64,000 nucleotides of DNA from Bradyrhizobium sp. B124 (GTDB taxonomy: Bacteria > Pseudomonadota > Alphaproteobacteria > Rhizobiales > Xanthobacteraceae), in contig NZ_CP152413.1 in assembly GCF_038967635.1 (NCBI RefSeq), positions 2,914,001 to 2,978,000 on the forward strand. The letters run 5' to 3'. The notes beneath the pieces are model-generated. The model had not been told where the DNA came from. It saw nothing but the letters and a program-made list of their open reading frames with translations, and made no database searches. The stretch's first letter is position 1. Each line of letters begins with the position of its first letter. A program made the position numbers and the translations under genes. Positions 53,011 to 63,257 of the stretch are shown in pieces.

Positions 53011-54435
53011 TTAAGCCGCAGGAACGATCTTGCCGGGATTGAAGATATTCTGCGGATCGAGCGCCTGCTTCAGCGCCCGCATCGCGTCGAGCGCCTCCGG
53101 GCCGAGCTCTGCCTTCAGATATTTCTGCTTGCCCTGGCCGATGCCGTGCTCGCCGGTGCAGGTGCCGCCCATCGCCTGCGCCCGTTCGACCAGCCGATGC
53201 ATGAACTCCTCGCCGCGCGCCATCTCGTCGCTGTTGTTGATGTCGCAGACCAGCGAGCAGTGGAAATTGCCGTCGCCGACATGGCCGACGATCGGCGACA
53301 GCAAATTGAGCCGCTTCAGATCGTCCTCGGTCTCGGTGACGCAGTCGGCAAGCCGCGAGATCGGCACGCAGACGTCGGTTGCGACCACGCCGATGCTGTC
53401 GCCGGGACGGATCGCCTTGACCGACCAATAGGCATCGTGCCGGGCCTGCCACAGCTTGGTGCGGTCCTCCGGCTTGGTGGTCCAGGTGAACTCACCACCG
53501 CCGCACTCGGCGGCGATGTCGCGGAAATTCTTCGACTGCTCGGCGACCTCGACCTCGCTGCCGTGGAATTCCAAGAGCAGCAGCGGCGTCTCCGGCAGCG
53601 ACAGCTTCGAATAATTGTTGCAGGCCTTCACCTGCGCGGCATTGAGCAGCTCGATCCGAGCGACCGGGATGCCGGTCTGGATCGCGAGGATGGTGGCCTG
53701 GCACGCGCCGCGCACCGTCTCGAACGAACAGGCGGCGGCCGCGATCGTGTCGGGGATGCCGCGGAGGCGGATGGTCAGTTCGGAGATGATGCCGAGCGTG
53801 CCTTCGGCGCCGATGAACAGATGCGTCAGGTCGTAACCGGCCGACGACTTCTTGGCGCGCGTGCCGGTCGTGATGATCTCGCCGTCGCCGCGCACCACCT
53901 TCAGCGCCAGCACGTTCTCGCGCATGGTGCCGTAGCGCACCGCGTTGGTGCCGGAGGCGCGGGTCGAGGTCATGCCGCCGAGCGAGGCATCGGCGCCGGG
54001 ATCGATCGGGAAGAACAGGCCCTGGTCGCGCAGATGCTCGTTCAGCGCCTTGCGGGTCACACCGGGCTGGATCACACAGTCGAGGTCCTCGGCATGCACC
54101 GCGAGCACCTTGTTCATGTCGCGCAGGTCGATGCAGACGCCGCCGGCGGGCGCGTTGACCTGGCCTTCCAGCGAAGTTCCGGTACCGAACGCGATGACGG
54201 GCACGCCATTGGCGGCGCAGATCCGCACCACGTCCTGGATGTCGGCGGTTTCCTGCGCCATCACCACTGCGTCGGGCGGCTGGGTCGGCAGCCAGGTGGT
54301 GGTATGGGCGTGCTGCTCGCGCACGGCTAAAGACGTCACGAGCCGGTTGCCGAACCGCGCCGCCAGCGCGTCGATCGCGCGCTTCAGGGCCTCCGGCTCA
54401 GGTCGCGTCAGATTGCTCGAAATCGTTGTCGCCAC
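53011..54435 (-). CDS. FAD-binding oxidase, D-lactate dehydrogenase/GlcD family
   Basis: This VAO/GlcD-family flavoprotein oxidises 2-hydroxyacids such as D-lactate, glycolate or D-2-hydroxyglutarate. The FAD domain has TGTSLEGQV, IDPGADASLGGM and FIGAEGTLGIISELT; the C-terminal domain has VGHVGDGNFH and GEHGIGQGKQKYL with conserved metal-site His residues. The start was set at a GTG at 54435 because GGAGG is nine bases upstream, giving 474 aa; the longer frame starts with TTG. Confidence 0.92.
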   Translation of the reverse strand: MATTISSNLTRPEPEALKRAIDALAARFGNRLVTSLAVREQHAHTTTWLPTQPPDAVVMAQETADIQDVVRICAANGVPVIAFGTGTSLEGQVNAPAGGVCIDLRDMNKVLAVHAEDLDCVIQPGVTRKALNEHLRDQGLFFPIDPGADASLGGMTSTRASGTNAVRYGTMRENVLALKVVRGDGEIITTGTRAKKSSAGYDLTHLFIGAEGTLGIISELTIRLRGIPDTIAAAACSFETVRGACQATILAIQTGIPVARIELLNAAQVKACNNYSKLSLPETPLLLLEFHGSEVEVAEQSKNFRDIAAECGGGEFTWTTKPEDRTKLWQARHDAYWSVKAIRPGDSIGVVATDVCVPISRLADCVTETEDDLKRLNLLSPIVGHVGDGNFHCSLVCDINNSDEMARGEEFMHRLVERAQAMGGTCTGEHGIGQGKQKYLKAELGPEALDAMRALKQALDPQNIFNPGKIVPAA

Positions 54436-54565
54436 GTCGAATTTCCTCCCGGCTTTAGCCGACCGTGGCAAAGCTTGTATAAGGGGTCAAGAGAGCCTGA
54501 CTTGAAAAAGTGGACGCGGGAGTCACAGAAAAGTTCATGCTCGAACGCCAACGGACCGGGGATGG

Positions 54566-55084
54566 ATGATGACTTCAGCGACTGCCACGAGCGAGATGCC
54601 ACTACCGGCCGCCCCGTTCAAATCTTCCGTGATGCAGATCGAGCCGCAATGGATCGATTATAACGGCCACCTCAACATGGCCTACTACAATGTGATGTTC
54701 GACCGTGCCATCGACGAGATGTGGCTGCAGCTCGGCATCGGGCCGGCCTACATGAAGGAGCGGCAGTGCTCGACCTTCACCGCCGAGTGCCACGTCCGCT
54801 ACTTGCGGGAAATCCATCTCGGCGATCCCGTGCAGGTCCAAGTCTTCCTGCTCGGCGCCGACGAGAAGCGGCTGCACACGTTCGAGGAGCTGCGCCACGC
54901 CACCGAAGGCTGGCTTTCCGCGACTTCGGAAAACCTCACGCTGCATATCGACATGGAGGCGCGCAAGGTGGCGCCGTTTCCACCTGACATCCGCACTCGC
55001 ATTCAGAAGATCGTGGATAGCTATGCGGGTGTGTCGCGTCCCGAGGGCATCGGCCGCAACGTGGCGATGCCCTCGAAGAAATAA
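54566..55084 (+). CDS. Hotdog-fold acyl-CoA thioesterase
   Basis: A 172-residue hotdog-fold protein with the motif WIDYNGHLNMAYYNVMFDRA typical of YbgC/FadM-like thioesterases, followed by TAECHVRYLREIHLGDPVQV. It hydrolyses acyl-CoA esters. The specificity is unknown. It diverges from the FAD oxidase gene. Confidence 0.88.
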   Translation: MMTSATATSEMPLPAAPFKSSVMQIEPQWIDYNGHLNMAYYNVMFDRAIDEMWLQLGIGPAYMKERQCSTFTAECHVRYLREIHLGDPVQVQVFLLGADEKRLHTFEELRHATEGWLSATSENLTLHIDMEARKVAPFPPDIRTRIQKIVDSYAGVSRPEGIGRNVAMPSKK

Positions 55085-55095
55085 CGAGCCCTTCG

Positions 55096-55269
55096 CTATA
55101 CCCTCGTGCGGCCGCGCGCCAATCCGACCACCGCCGACACCAGGAACAGGATGATGGCGATGAAGAAGATCGCCTTGGCGATTTCGATCGAGGCGCCGGC
55201 GATGCCGCCGAAGCCCAAAATGCCCGCGATCAGGGCGACGACCAGGAATGTGACGACCCAGCTCAACAT
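55096..55269 (-). CDS. DUF1328 family small membrane protein
   Basis: This 57-codon gene encodes a protein with two hydrophobic helices: LSWVVTFLVVALIAGILGF, then GIAGASIEIAKAIFFIAIIL, ending in RGRTRV. It matches DUF1328 (YtjA-like), a common small proteobacterial membrane protein of unknown function. It converges with the thioesterase gene, with 11 bases between the stops. Confidence 0.85.
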   Translation of the reverse strand: MLSWVVTFLVVALIAGILGFGGIAGASIEIAKAIFFIAIILFLVSAVVGLARGRTRV

Positions 55270-55562
55270 GATCAAACCTCTCGCTTCGTTTCCTTGTTCG
55301 ATTCCTGGCGCGGGCGTTTAGCCGGCGCCGCATTTGTTGAAACAATCCTGCGGGGAAACGCTGGTTCCTGATCGCGAAACCGGGAAATTTTCGCCGATTT
55401 CAGGAACCGGGCCGGTTGTGCACTGCTGCCAAAACCGTTCCAGGCGGCGGCGATAAAACCTGTCAAAACGGCCGATCAGGCCCTATATGGCCTTCAATCC
55501 CTGTTAAGAAGGCTCCCCTTCACCGTCCCACGGTGCCATCGTGGGGCCGAGACGATTCGCCA

Positions 55563-58166
55563 ATGACCGAGCCGAGCAAACTGCCCCATCACGGCGTTCC
55601 CGAGCACCAGCCGGTGGCTGGCGGCATCGCCGCGCGTGCGCGGGCTGCGGCCGGCGCTCCGCAATATCTCAACGGCCTCAATCCGGAGCAGCGTGAGGCG
55701 GTCGAGACGCTCGACGGCCCCGTACTGGTGCTCGCCGGCGCCGGCACCGGCAAGACCCGCGTGCTGACCACGCGCATCGCGCACATCCTGAGCCAGGGCC
55801 GCGCGCGGCCGCAGGAAATCCTGTCGGTGACCTTCACCAACAAGGCGGCGCGCGAGATGAAGCTGCGGCTCGGCCAGATGCTGGGCCAGGCGGTCGAGGG
55901 CATGCCGTGGCTCGGCACCTTCCACTCGATCGGCGGCCGTATCCTGCGCATCCATGCCGAGCTGGTGCAGCTCAAATCCAACTTCACGGTGCTCGACGTC
56001 GACGACCAGGTGCGGCTGCTGAAGCAACTGTTGCAGGCCGAGAACATCGACGACAAGCGCTGGCCGGCGCGGATGCTCGCCGGCCTGATCGACAGCTGGA
56101 AGAACCGCGGGCTGTCGCCGTCACAGGTGCCGGCGGGCGAAGCCGCCTCGTTCGGCAACGGCAAGGGCGGCAAGATCTACGCGACCTACCAGGAGCGGCT
56201 GAAGATCCTCAACGCGGCCGATTTCGGCGATCTCCTGCTCGAAAATATCAGGCTGTTTCGCGAAAATCCTGACGTGCTGCGGCAGTACCAGAACCGCTTC
56301 AAGTTCATCCTGGTCGACGAGTACCAAGACACCAACGTAGCGCAGTATCTTTGGCTGCGGCTGCTGTCGCAGGCGCCGTCGCGGCCGGGGCGATCGCTCG
56401 CTGATGTCATTCCGGGTGCCGTCAATTCTCCCGTCGTTCCGGGGCGCATCGAAGATGCGAACTCTGGTGCGCAATTGCGCACCGGAGAATCTCGAGGAGA
56501 AGAGGACTCATCTCGAGATTCCGGGTCTGCGCCTGCGGCGGATCCCGGAATGACGGAGAATGGTCCGCTCAAAAACATCTGCTGTGTCGGCGACGACGAC
56601 CAGTCGATCTATGGCTGGCGCGGCGCCGAGGTCGACAACATCCTGCGCTTCGACCACGATTTCCCCGGCGCCAAGGTGATCCGCCTCGAACGCAATTACC
56701 GCTCCACCGGCCACATCCTGGCTGCGGCATCGCATCTGATCGCGCACAATGAGGGCCGGCTCGGCAAGACGCTGCGCACCGAGGATGTCGACGGCGAGAA
56801 GGTCACCGTCACCGGCTCCTGGGATTCGGAAGAGGAAGCGCGCGCGATCGGCGAGGAGCTCGAAGAGCTGCAGCGCGCAGGCGAAAACCTCAACAACGTC
56901 GCCATCCTGGTCCGTGCCTCGTTCCAAATGCGCGAGTTCGAAGACCGCTTCGTTACGCTCGGCCTGCCCTACCGCGTGATCGGCGGCCCCAGATTCTACG
57001 AGCGCGCCGAAATCCGCGATGCGCTGGCCTATCTGCGCACCATCAACTCGCCTGCCGACGACCTCGCCTTCGAGCGCATCGTCAACGTGCCCAAACGGGG
57101 GCTCGGCGATGCCACCGTACAGCTGCTGCACGACCATGCCCGCAAGCGCCGCATCCCGCTGTTCGAGGCGGCGCGTGCCGTGGTCGAGACCGACGAGCTG
57201 AAGCCGAAGGCGCGCGGCTCGTTGCGCGATCTCGTCATGCAGTTCGACCGCTGGCGCGCCCAGCGCGAGGTCACCTCGCATACCGAGCTCGCCGAGATCG
57301 TGCTCGACGAGAGCGGCTATACCGAGATGTGGCAGAAGGACCGCTCGGCGGACGCCGCGGGCCGGCTCGACAACCTCAAGGAGCTGGTGCGTTCGATGGA
57401 GGAATTCGAGAACCTGCAAGGGTTTCTCGAACATATCTCGCTGGTGATGGACCGCGACGGCGAGGCCGGCGACGAAGCCGTGTCGCTGATGACGCTGCAT
57501 TCGGCCAAGGGCCTCGAATTCGACAACGTGTTCCTGCCGGGCTGGGAGGAAGGCCTGTTCCCGAGCCAGCGCACGCTGGACGAACAGGGCCGCGCCGGGC
57601 TCGAGGAGGAGCGCCGCCTCGCCCATGTCGGGCTGACCCGCGCCCGCCGCCGCGCCAAAATCTATTTCGCGACCAACCGCCGCATCCATGGCACCTGGTC
57701 GACCACGATCCCGTCGCGCTTCCTCGACGAGCTGCCGGCGCACAATGTCGAGATCACCGAATCCAAGGGCGGATCGGGCTGGGGTGGCAGCGGCGGCTAT
57801 GGCGCCTCGCGCTTCGACAACCTCGAATCATTCGGCTCGAGCTATTCGACCCCGGGCTGGCAGCGTGCCCAGGCCAACCGCAATCGCGGCGGCGGGGGGC
57901 GCAGCGGCGGAGGCGGCTTCGAGGAGCGGCAGTCCTCCTTTTCGTCCGACAGCTTCAGCCGCACCAAGCGCGGCCCCATGGTGATCGAGGGCGAGCTGGT
58001 GGCCAAATCCACCGGCGCGGTGTCGGAATTTTCACTGGATGACCGGGTGTTTCACCAGAAATTCGGCTACGGCCATGTGGTGAAAGTCGACGGCAACAAG
58101 CTGACCATCGCCTTCGAAAAGGCCGGCGAGAAGAAGGTCGTCGACAGCTTTGTGGAACGGGCGTGA
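55563..58166 (+). CDS. uvrD: ATP-dependent DNA helicase UvrD/PcrA, with in-frame repeat insertion
   Basis: This SF1A 3'-5' helicase of nucleotide excision and mismatch repair has 867 aa. Walker A is GAGTGKTRVLTTRIA near residue 60, motif II VDEYQDTN near 252, motif III CCVGDDDQSIYGWRGAE near 340, and motifs V/VI LMTLHSAKGLEFDNVF and VGLTRARRRA. Between residues 271 and 336, where relatives need only a few residues between the DEYQD helix and CVGD, lies an extra segment of about 60 residues. It is encoded by a 149-bp palindromic repeat and flanking DNA, with the frame intact. A Gly/Ser-rich segment near 770-800 and a C-terminal UvrD tail (VFHQKFGYGHVV) complete it. Confidence 0.95.
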   Translation: MTEPSKLPHHGVPEHQPVAGGIAARARAAAGAPQYLNGLNPEQREAVETLDGPVLVLAGAGTGKTRVLTTRIAHILSQGRARPQEILSVTFTNKAAREMKLRLGQMLGQAVEGMPWLGTFHSIGGRILRIHAELVQLKSNFTVLDVDDQVRLLKQLLQAENIDDKRWPARMLAGLIDSWKNRGLSPSQVPAGEAASFGNGKGGKIYATYQERLKILNAADFGDLLLENIRLFRENPDVLRQYQNRFKFILVDEYQDTNVAQYLWLRLLSQAPSRPGRSLADVIPGAVNSPVVPGRIEDANSGAQLRTGESRGEEDSSRDSGSAPAADPGMTENGPLKNICCVGDDDQSIYGWRGAEVDNILRFDHDFPGAKVIRLERNYRSTGHILAAASHLIAHNEGRLGKTLRTEDVDGEKVTVTGSWDSEEEARAIGEELEELQRAGENLNNVAILVRASFQMREFEDRFVTLGLPYRVIGGPRFYERAEIRDALAYLRTINSPADDLAFERIVNVPKRGLGDATVQLLHDHARKRRIPLFEAARAVVETDELKPKARGSLRDLVMQFDRWRAQREVTSHTELAEIVLDESGYTEMWQKDRSADAAGRLDNLKELVRSMEEFENLQGFLEHISLVMDRDGEAGDEAVSLMTLHSAKGLEFDNVFLPGWEEGLFPSQRTLDEQGRAGLEEERRLAHVGLTRARRRAKIYFATNRRIHGTWSTTIPSRFLDELPAHNVEITESKGGSGWGGSGGYGASRFDNLESFGSSYSTPGWQRAQANRNRGGGGRSGGGGFEERQSSFSSDSFSRTKRGPMVIEGELVAKSTGAVSEFSLDDRVFHQKFGYGHVVKVDGNKLTIAFEKAGEKKVVDSFVERA
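56406..56554. repeat. Palindromic repeat inserted within uvrD
   Basis: The terminal 11-bp inverted repeat is GTCATTCCGGG (56406) and CCCGGAATGAC (56544). Inside are the hairpins GCATC-gaa-GATGC, the perfect palindrome GGTGCGCAATTGCGCACC, and AATCTCGAG with CTCGAGATT. Such GTCATTCCGGG elements are common between genes in Bradyrhizobium relatives; here it is translated as part of UvrD. Confidence 0.88.
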
Positions 58167-58255
58167 GATAGCGGCCTTCCTTTCCGACCTTCCTTGGCGG
58201 CCTTCTCTGTTCGTAGCCCTTGACCATCGCTGATTTCACGGGTTGAGATGGCCGC

Positions 58256-58669
58256 ATGGTCCGGGGTGGGTTTTTCCTTTTTGTCATTGCGCTCACTGCG
58301 CCGTCGCTGGCGGTCGCGGAGACGATCAGCTTTGGCGATTCCGCAGCGCAGCTCGCCAAGGCCTGCGGCGCAGACATCACCGCCAATTGCCGCGGCGTCA
58401 ATCTCGACTCCACCCGCCTCAAGGAGTGCCTGTCGCGCAACCGCGACGTGATCTCGCCGCAGTGCAAGGAGAGCTATTTCTCCACCCTCGATGCGATCCA
58501 GAAGCGGATCGCGGCGCGCGTGACCGTTGCCAACGTATGCACCCGCGAGATCGTCAAGGTCTGCGGCGGCTCGACCAAGGAGACCAGCAAATCGGTGCCC
58601 TGCCTCGTCGGCGCCAAGGGCCTCAGCCGCAATTGCGCCCAGGCGATCAATGACGCGGGGTATCAATGA
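58256..58669 (+). CDS. Secreted cysteine-rich (GLG1-repeat-like) protein
   Basis: A 137-residue protein with a signal peptide (about residues 1-21, ending AVAE) and Cys-rich repeats: ACGADITANCRG, KECLSRNRD, PQCKESY, NVCTREIVKVCGG and NCAQAINDA. This spacing resembles the cysteine-rich GLG1 repeat family (PF00839). The function is unknown. Its stop overlaps the start of the OmpA-like gene by 4 nt, so the two are translationally coupled. Confidence 0.82.
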   Translation: MVRGGFFLFVIALTAPSLAVAETISFGDSAAQLAKACGADITANCRGVNLDSTRLKECLSRNRDVISPQCKESYFSTLDAIQKRIAARVTVANVCTREIVKVCGGSTKETSKSVPCLVGAKGLSRNCAQAINDAGYQ

Positions 58670-59358
58670 TGCGCCTGAAGACGCGAGGCTTGCGCGAACT
58701 TGACCTTTTGGCCGTGCTCGGCACGCTGGTCTTGCTGGCGATGTCGCTCGCCCCTGCACAGGCGCAGACCGCCATCACGCGCGACGACGTCATCGCCAAG
58801 CTCAATCACTACGAGACGGACGCAACGATCGACGTCCCCGCATTGCGCCAGCAAGTGCTCGAACGATCGCGGTCGCGATCGAAGAACGAGCCTCCGCCGC
58901 AAAAGCGGCCGCCGATCGCCCCCGACCTGACCAACCTGCCGACATTCAATGCCGACATCCAGTTCGATGTCGACACGCCGATCGTGCTGCCCGACTCCTA
59001 CCAGTCCGTCGGGCGCATTGCCGATGCGCTGACGCACGCTTCGCTGTTGCCGTATACGTTCCTGATCGTCGGTCACATCGAATCGACCGGACGGCGCGAG
59101 AACAACGTGCTGCTGAGCCAGCGGCGCGCCGACGCGATCCGCGACATCCTGGTCAACACCTTCAAGATCACGGCGAAGCGCCTGCAGTCGGTCGGACTCG
59201 GCGAAGAGCAATTGCTCGACCCCGCCCGCCCCAACGCGCCGGTCAACAACCAGGTGCAGATCATGCTGGTCGGCAAGGTCGCCGATACCGCGCCGCCCGC
59301 GCACCCCGCCCCGGCGGCGGCCGCCAAGAAGCCGGCGAAACCGGCGAAGCGGCACTGA
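58666..59358 (+). CDS. OmpA-like domain protein
   Basis: A 230-residue envelope protein. A signal peptide ends near APAQA, and a C-terminal OmpA-like domain (about residues 95-210) has FNADIQFDVDTPIVLPDS, FLIVGHIESTGRRENNVLLS and QRRADAIRDILV. The usual peptidoglycan-binding Asp is replaced by His-Ile-Glu here, so binding should be verified. An Ala/Pro/Lys-rich tail ends the protein. It is coupled to the Cys-rich gene. Confidence 0.85.
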   Translation: MMRLKTRGLRELDLLAVLGTLVLLAMSLAPAQAQTAITRDDVIAKLNHYETDATIDVPALRQQVLERSRSRSKNEPPPQKRPPIAPDLTNLPTFNADIQFDVDTPIVLPDSYQSVGRIADALTHASLLPYTFLIVGHIESTGRRENNVLLSQRRADAIRDILVNTFKITAKRLQSVGLGEEQLLDPARPNAPVNNQVQIMLVGKVADTAPPAHPAPAAAAKKPAKPAKRH

Positions 59359-59800
59359 TTGGATTGAATAGCGGGCGTCGGAACTGCGTCCCCTCCCGCC
59401 CATATGCGATGGCCCCGGAGCGAAGGGCGCCTCCACGACTTCGGAATACTAGAAGAGTACCGCTGATTTGCCCGACTGGTCAAATTGCAATGTCCGCCGC
59501 CAGCCGCCGGCTCCTTTGCATGGGGTTGTTTTCGATATTTTGGCCGTGCGCCCCTAAGGCGGCAGGCCATCAGCCTCGTTCGATAGGCCACGATACGTGG
59601 ACACGTCAGTTGCAGAAGCCGCAAGCGCCGTATGCGATGGCCCTGCCCGCAAGCGGGAGCGGTGAATGCCGCAGAATAAATTTCTCCCTCGCCGACCGAT
59701 TGCAGAACGGACCGTGCGTTCCTATCTGGGCTGAACCCGCATCACGCCCCCGCCCGGGCTCCAATCCGCGCGCGCCCTTCCCTCACGCTTCCGATCCTCC
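59359..59800. other. Gap without a supported gene
   Basis: About 440 bases. A 13-bp direct repeat TATGCGATGGCCC occurs at 59403 and 59631. An Arg/Pro/Cys-rich open frame spans 59364-59813 but has a composition like a shadow frame and overlaps the ABC start. The stretch may be a decayed gene or insertion remnant; nothing more was recognised. Confidence 0.4.
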
Positions 59801-60720
<920 letters not shown>

Positions 60721-60724
<4 letters not shown>

Positions 60725-61482
60725 ACTACCGCGCAATCCGGGCGATCTATCTGTTCGAAATGGCGCGCACCTGGCGCACGCTCCTGCAGAGCATCGTCTC
60801 GCCGGTGGTCTCGACCTCGCTGTATTTCGTGGTGTTCGGCGCCGCGATCGGCTCGCGCATCACGGAGGTCGAGGGCGTCAGCTACGGCACCTTCATCGTG
60901 CCGGGGCTCGTGATGCTGTCGGTGCTGACCCAGAGCATCTCGAACGCCTCGTTCGGCATCTACTTCCCGAAATTCGCCGGCACGATCTACGAGATCCTGT
61001 CGGCGCCGATCTCCTATCTCGAGATAGTCATCGGCTATGTCGGCGCGGCCGCCACCAAGTCGATCATCCTCGGCCTGATCATCCTGGCCACCGCCGGACT
61101 TTTCGTACCTCTGCACATCCAGCATCCGGTCTGGATGCTGACCTTCCTGGTGCTGACGGCCGTCACCTTCAGCCTGTTCGGCTTCATCATCGGCATCTGG
61201 GCCGACGGCTTCGAGAAGCTGCAGATGATCCCGATGCTGGTGGTGACGCCGCTCACCTTCCTCGGCGGCAGCTTCTACTCGGTGAACATGCTGCCGTCGG
61301 CCTGGCGCACCCTCACGCTGTTCAATCCGGTGGTCTATCTGATCTCCGGCTTCCGCTGGAGCTTCTACGAGATCGCCGATGTCAGCGTCGGGCTCAGCCT
61401 CGGTATGACTGCGGGCTTCCTGATCGCCTGCATGGTGATCGTCGCCTGGATCTTCAGGACCGGCTACCGGCTGAAGAACTGA
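60721..61482 (+). CDS. ABC-2 type permease (NodJ-like)
   Basis: A 253-aa membrane protein with about six helices and the ABC-2 domain, starting [20 protein letters not shown] and including [36 protein letters not shown] and [14 protein letters not shown]. The organisation (ATPase followed by one permease with 4-nt overlap) forms a two-gene exporter, with homodimers of each likely. Confidence 0.9.
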
Positions 61483-61487
61483 CGTCT

Positions 61488-61573
61488 GTAGCCCGGATGA
61501 AGCGCAGCGAAATCCGGGACCTTTATCGCCAAGCCTGCAGAACCCGGATTTCGCTGCGCTCCATCCGGGCTAC
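61488..61573. repeat. GTAGCCCGGATGAAG long inverted repeat, copy 2
   Basis: GTAGCCCGGATGAAGCGCAG and AAATCCGGG at the left are mirrored by CCCGGATTTCGCTGCGCT...CATCCGGGCTAC at the right. Compared with the 52482 copy, arm changes occur in pairs, keeping the stem. It starts 6 nt after the permease stop. Confidence 0.85.
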
Positions 61574-61584
61574 GCACCTCCCAA

Positions 61585-61914
61585 TCAGTAGCAATGGAAA
61601 TGGCCGTGGCGGTAGTAGCCGCGGCAGCGGTGGCCACGGCGGTAGCCGCGATCCGGGATACCGAACACGCCCTTGACCGCGCCCATGGCGCCGCCGACGC
61701 CAGCACCGACGGCTCCGCCGACCACGCCGCCTATCGGACCGGCGGCCCGGTTGCCCTCATAGGCACCTTCATGCGCCCCGCGGACGATGCCCTGGGCATG
61801 GCCGGCTTGGGGGACAGTCATCAGGGCCAAAGCGAGAGCTGCGGCCGCAAGCAGGAGCCGCGCGGAGAGGCCGGCTGGGACGACGGCCGCGGTCTTAACC
61901 TTGGTGTTGTTCAT
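61585..61914 (-). CDS. Small secreted Gly-rich protein
   Basis: A 109-residue protein with a hydrophobic signal (about residues 14-40, ending AGHAQ) and a Gly/Ala-rich middle (GPIGGVVGGAVGAGVGGAMG) that resembles a glycine-zipper membrane segment. The C-terminus is rich in Arg, Tyr and His with Cys (GHRCRGYYRHGHFHCY). I do not recognise a characterised family. It converges with the ABC pair, across a repeat. Confidence 0.7.
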   Translation of the reverse strand: MNNTKVKTAAVVPAGLSARLLLAAAALALALMTVPQAGHAQGIVRGAHEGAYEGNRAAGPIGGVVGGAVGAGVGGAMGAVKGVFGIPDRGYRRGHRCRGYYRHGHFHCY

Positions 61915-62204
61915 CTTGATTCCTTGATGCGCGGCACGAATGCGCCGCCGGGGCGGGATTGTGAAACGCCCATGCGGCCAAATGGTTGCGTAGCGGTGAC
62001 CAACTGGGGCCGTTGTCGCGGCCTTGCTCGCGAAAATGTCAGTCCGCAGCGACAGGCCAGCCCGGCTTCGGCCTTGTTTGCGCCGCGTGCGGGATTAACG
62101 ATGCACCAGGTCCGCCACTGGAACCAAATTTCGATTCCGGGCATATTGTTTGCCGGGGACGGAGAGCCACGGCTTTGTAATCAGGCCTGGAGGCCAAAGA
62201 TAAA

Positions 62205-62996
62205 ATGCGTTCGTTCCTTATTGCGTTCACTTCCGTGATGCTGTTCACGGCCGGCGCCGCGCAGGCCAAGGTCGATATCACCATTGACAAGGACAACCAG
62301 CAGATGACCGTCGCGGTCGACGGCGTCGCGCGCTATCACTGGCCGGTCTCGAGCGGCATCCCCTCGCGCGAAACGCCGAACGGCACTTTCCGCGCCTTCC
62401 GCATGGAAGAGGATCACTACTCCAAGGAATTCGACGACGCGCCGATGCCGCACTCGATCTTCTTCACCAAGATCGGACACGCGATCCACGGCACCGACTC
62501 GGTCAACCGCCTCGGCACACCGGCCTCGCATGGCTGCGTGCGGCTGTCGCGCGACAACGCATCGACGCTCTACGCCCTGGTCCAGAAGGAAGGCGTGCTC
62601 AACACCACCGTGACGCTGACCGGCTCGGCGCAGGTCGCGCTGGCGCGCAATCCGCGCGGGCGCAACGGCACCGCGGTCGCCCGCCGCGCGCCGCAGCAGG
62701 ACGAGCAGTATGGTACCGCCGCCGCCGGCGACCCGGTCGTCCTGACACCGCAGCCGCGCGAATATCCGGCGCAGGCCCGCGCCGATGACGGCTACATCTA
62801 TCCGGCCGACGGCAGCTCGACTGCGCAGCGCTACCCGGCGCCGCCTTCAAGCCGTCGCGTCTACGACGCGCAGGCCTATGGCCAGCAGCAATACTACGGC
62901 AATCAGGGCTACGCGGTGGCGCCGCAAGGCACCTATCAGCCGCGGCCGTACTACCAGCAGCAGCGCAGCTTCTACGGCAACAACTATCAGGACTGA
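62205..62996 (+). CDS. L,D-transpeptidase (YkuD domain)
   Basis: A 263-aa secreted enzyme that makes 3-3 peptidoglycan cross-links or attaches proteins to peptidoglycan. The signal peptide ends near GAAQA. The YkuD domain (about residues 22-145) has the catalytic motif IHGTDSVNRLGTPASHGCVR with the active Cys in SHGCVRLS. The second half is low-complexity Pro/Gln/Tyr-rich (for example YNQQ- and YYGN-type repeats), probably disordered. Confidence 0.92.
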   Translation: MRSFLIAFTSVMLFTAGAAQAKVDITIDKDNQQMTVAVDGVARYHWPVSSGIPSRETPNGTFRAFRMEEDHYSKEFDDAPMPHSIFFTKIGHAIHGTDSVNRLGTPASHGCVRLSRDNASTLYALVQKEGVLNTTVTLTGSAQVALARNPRGRNGTAVARRAPQQDEQYGTAAAGDPVVLTPQPREYPAQARADDGYIYPADGSSTAQRYPAPPSSRRVYDAQAYGQQQYYGNQGYAVAPQGTYQPRPYYQQQRSFYGNNYQD

Positions 62997-63257
62997 GACG
63001 CAGTTTCTCCTGATCCACTGACGGCGCCGCAGCCGCCGCGCCGTCAGTTCACGCTCCCCTCACCCGCTTGTGACCGTCGCAAAAGGCCCGCGTCGTCGTG
63101 CGCCGTGGCCCGTCGTCGCGCCGTCATCTGATTGTAAAATTAGCCCGATATTCGGCGGCAAGAGCGCCCGCCCGGCCCCTGGAGGCCGATTCACGCGGAA
63201 TGCCCCATGAAACCAGGGCGAGAAGCGCGGGTCGCGTAGGCAATATCAGAGGTCGAC

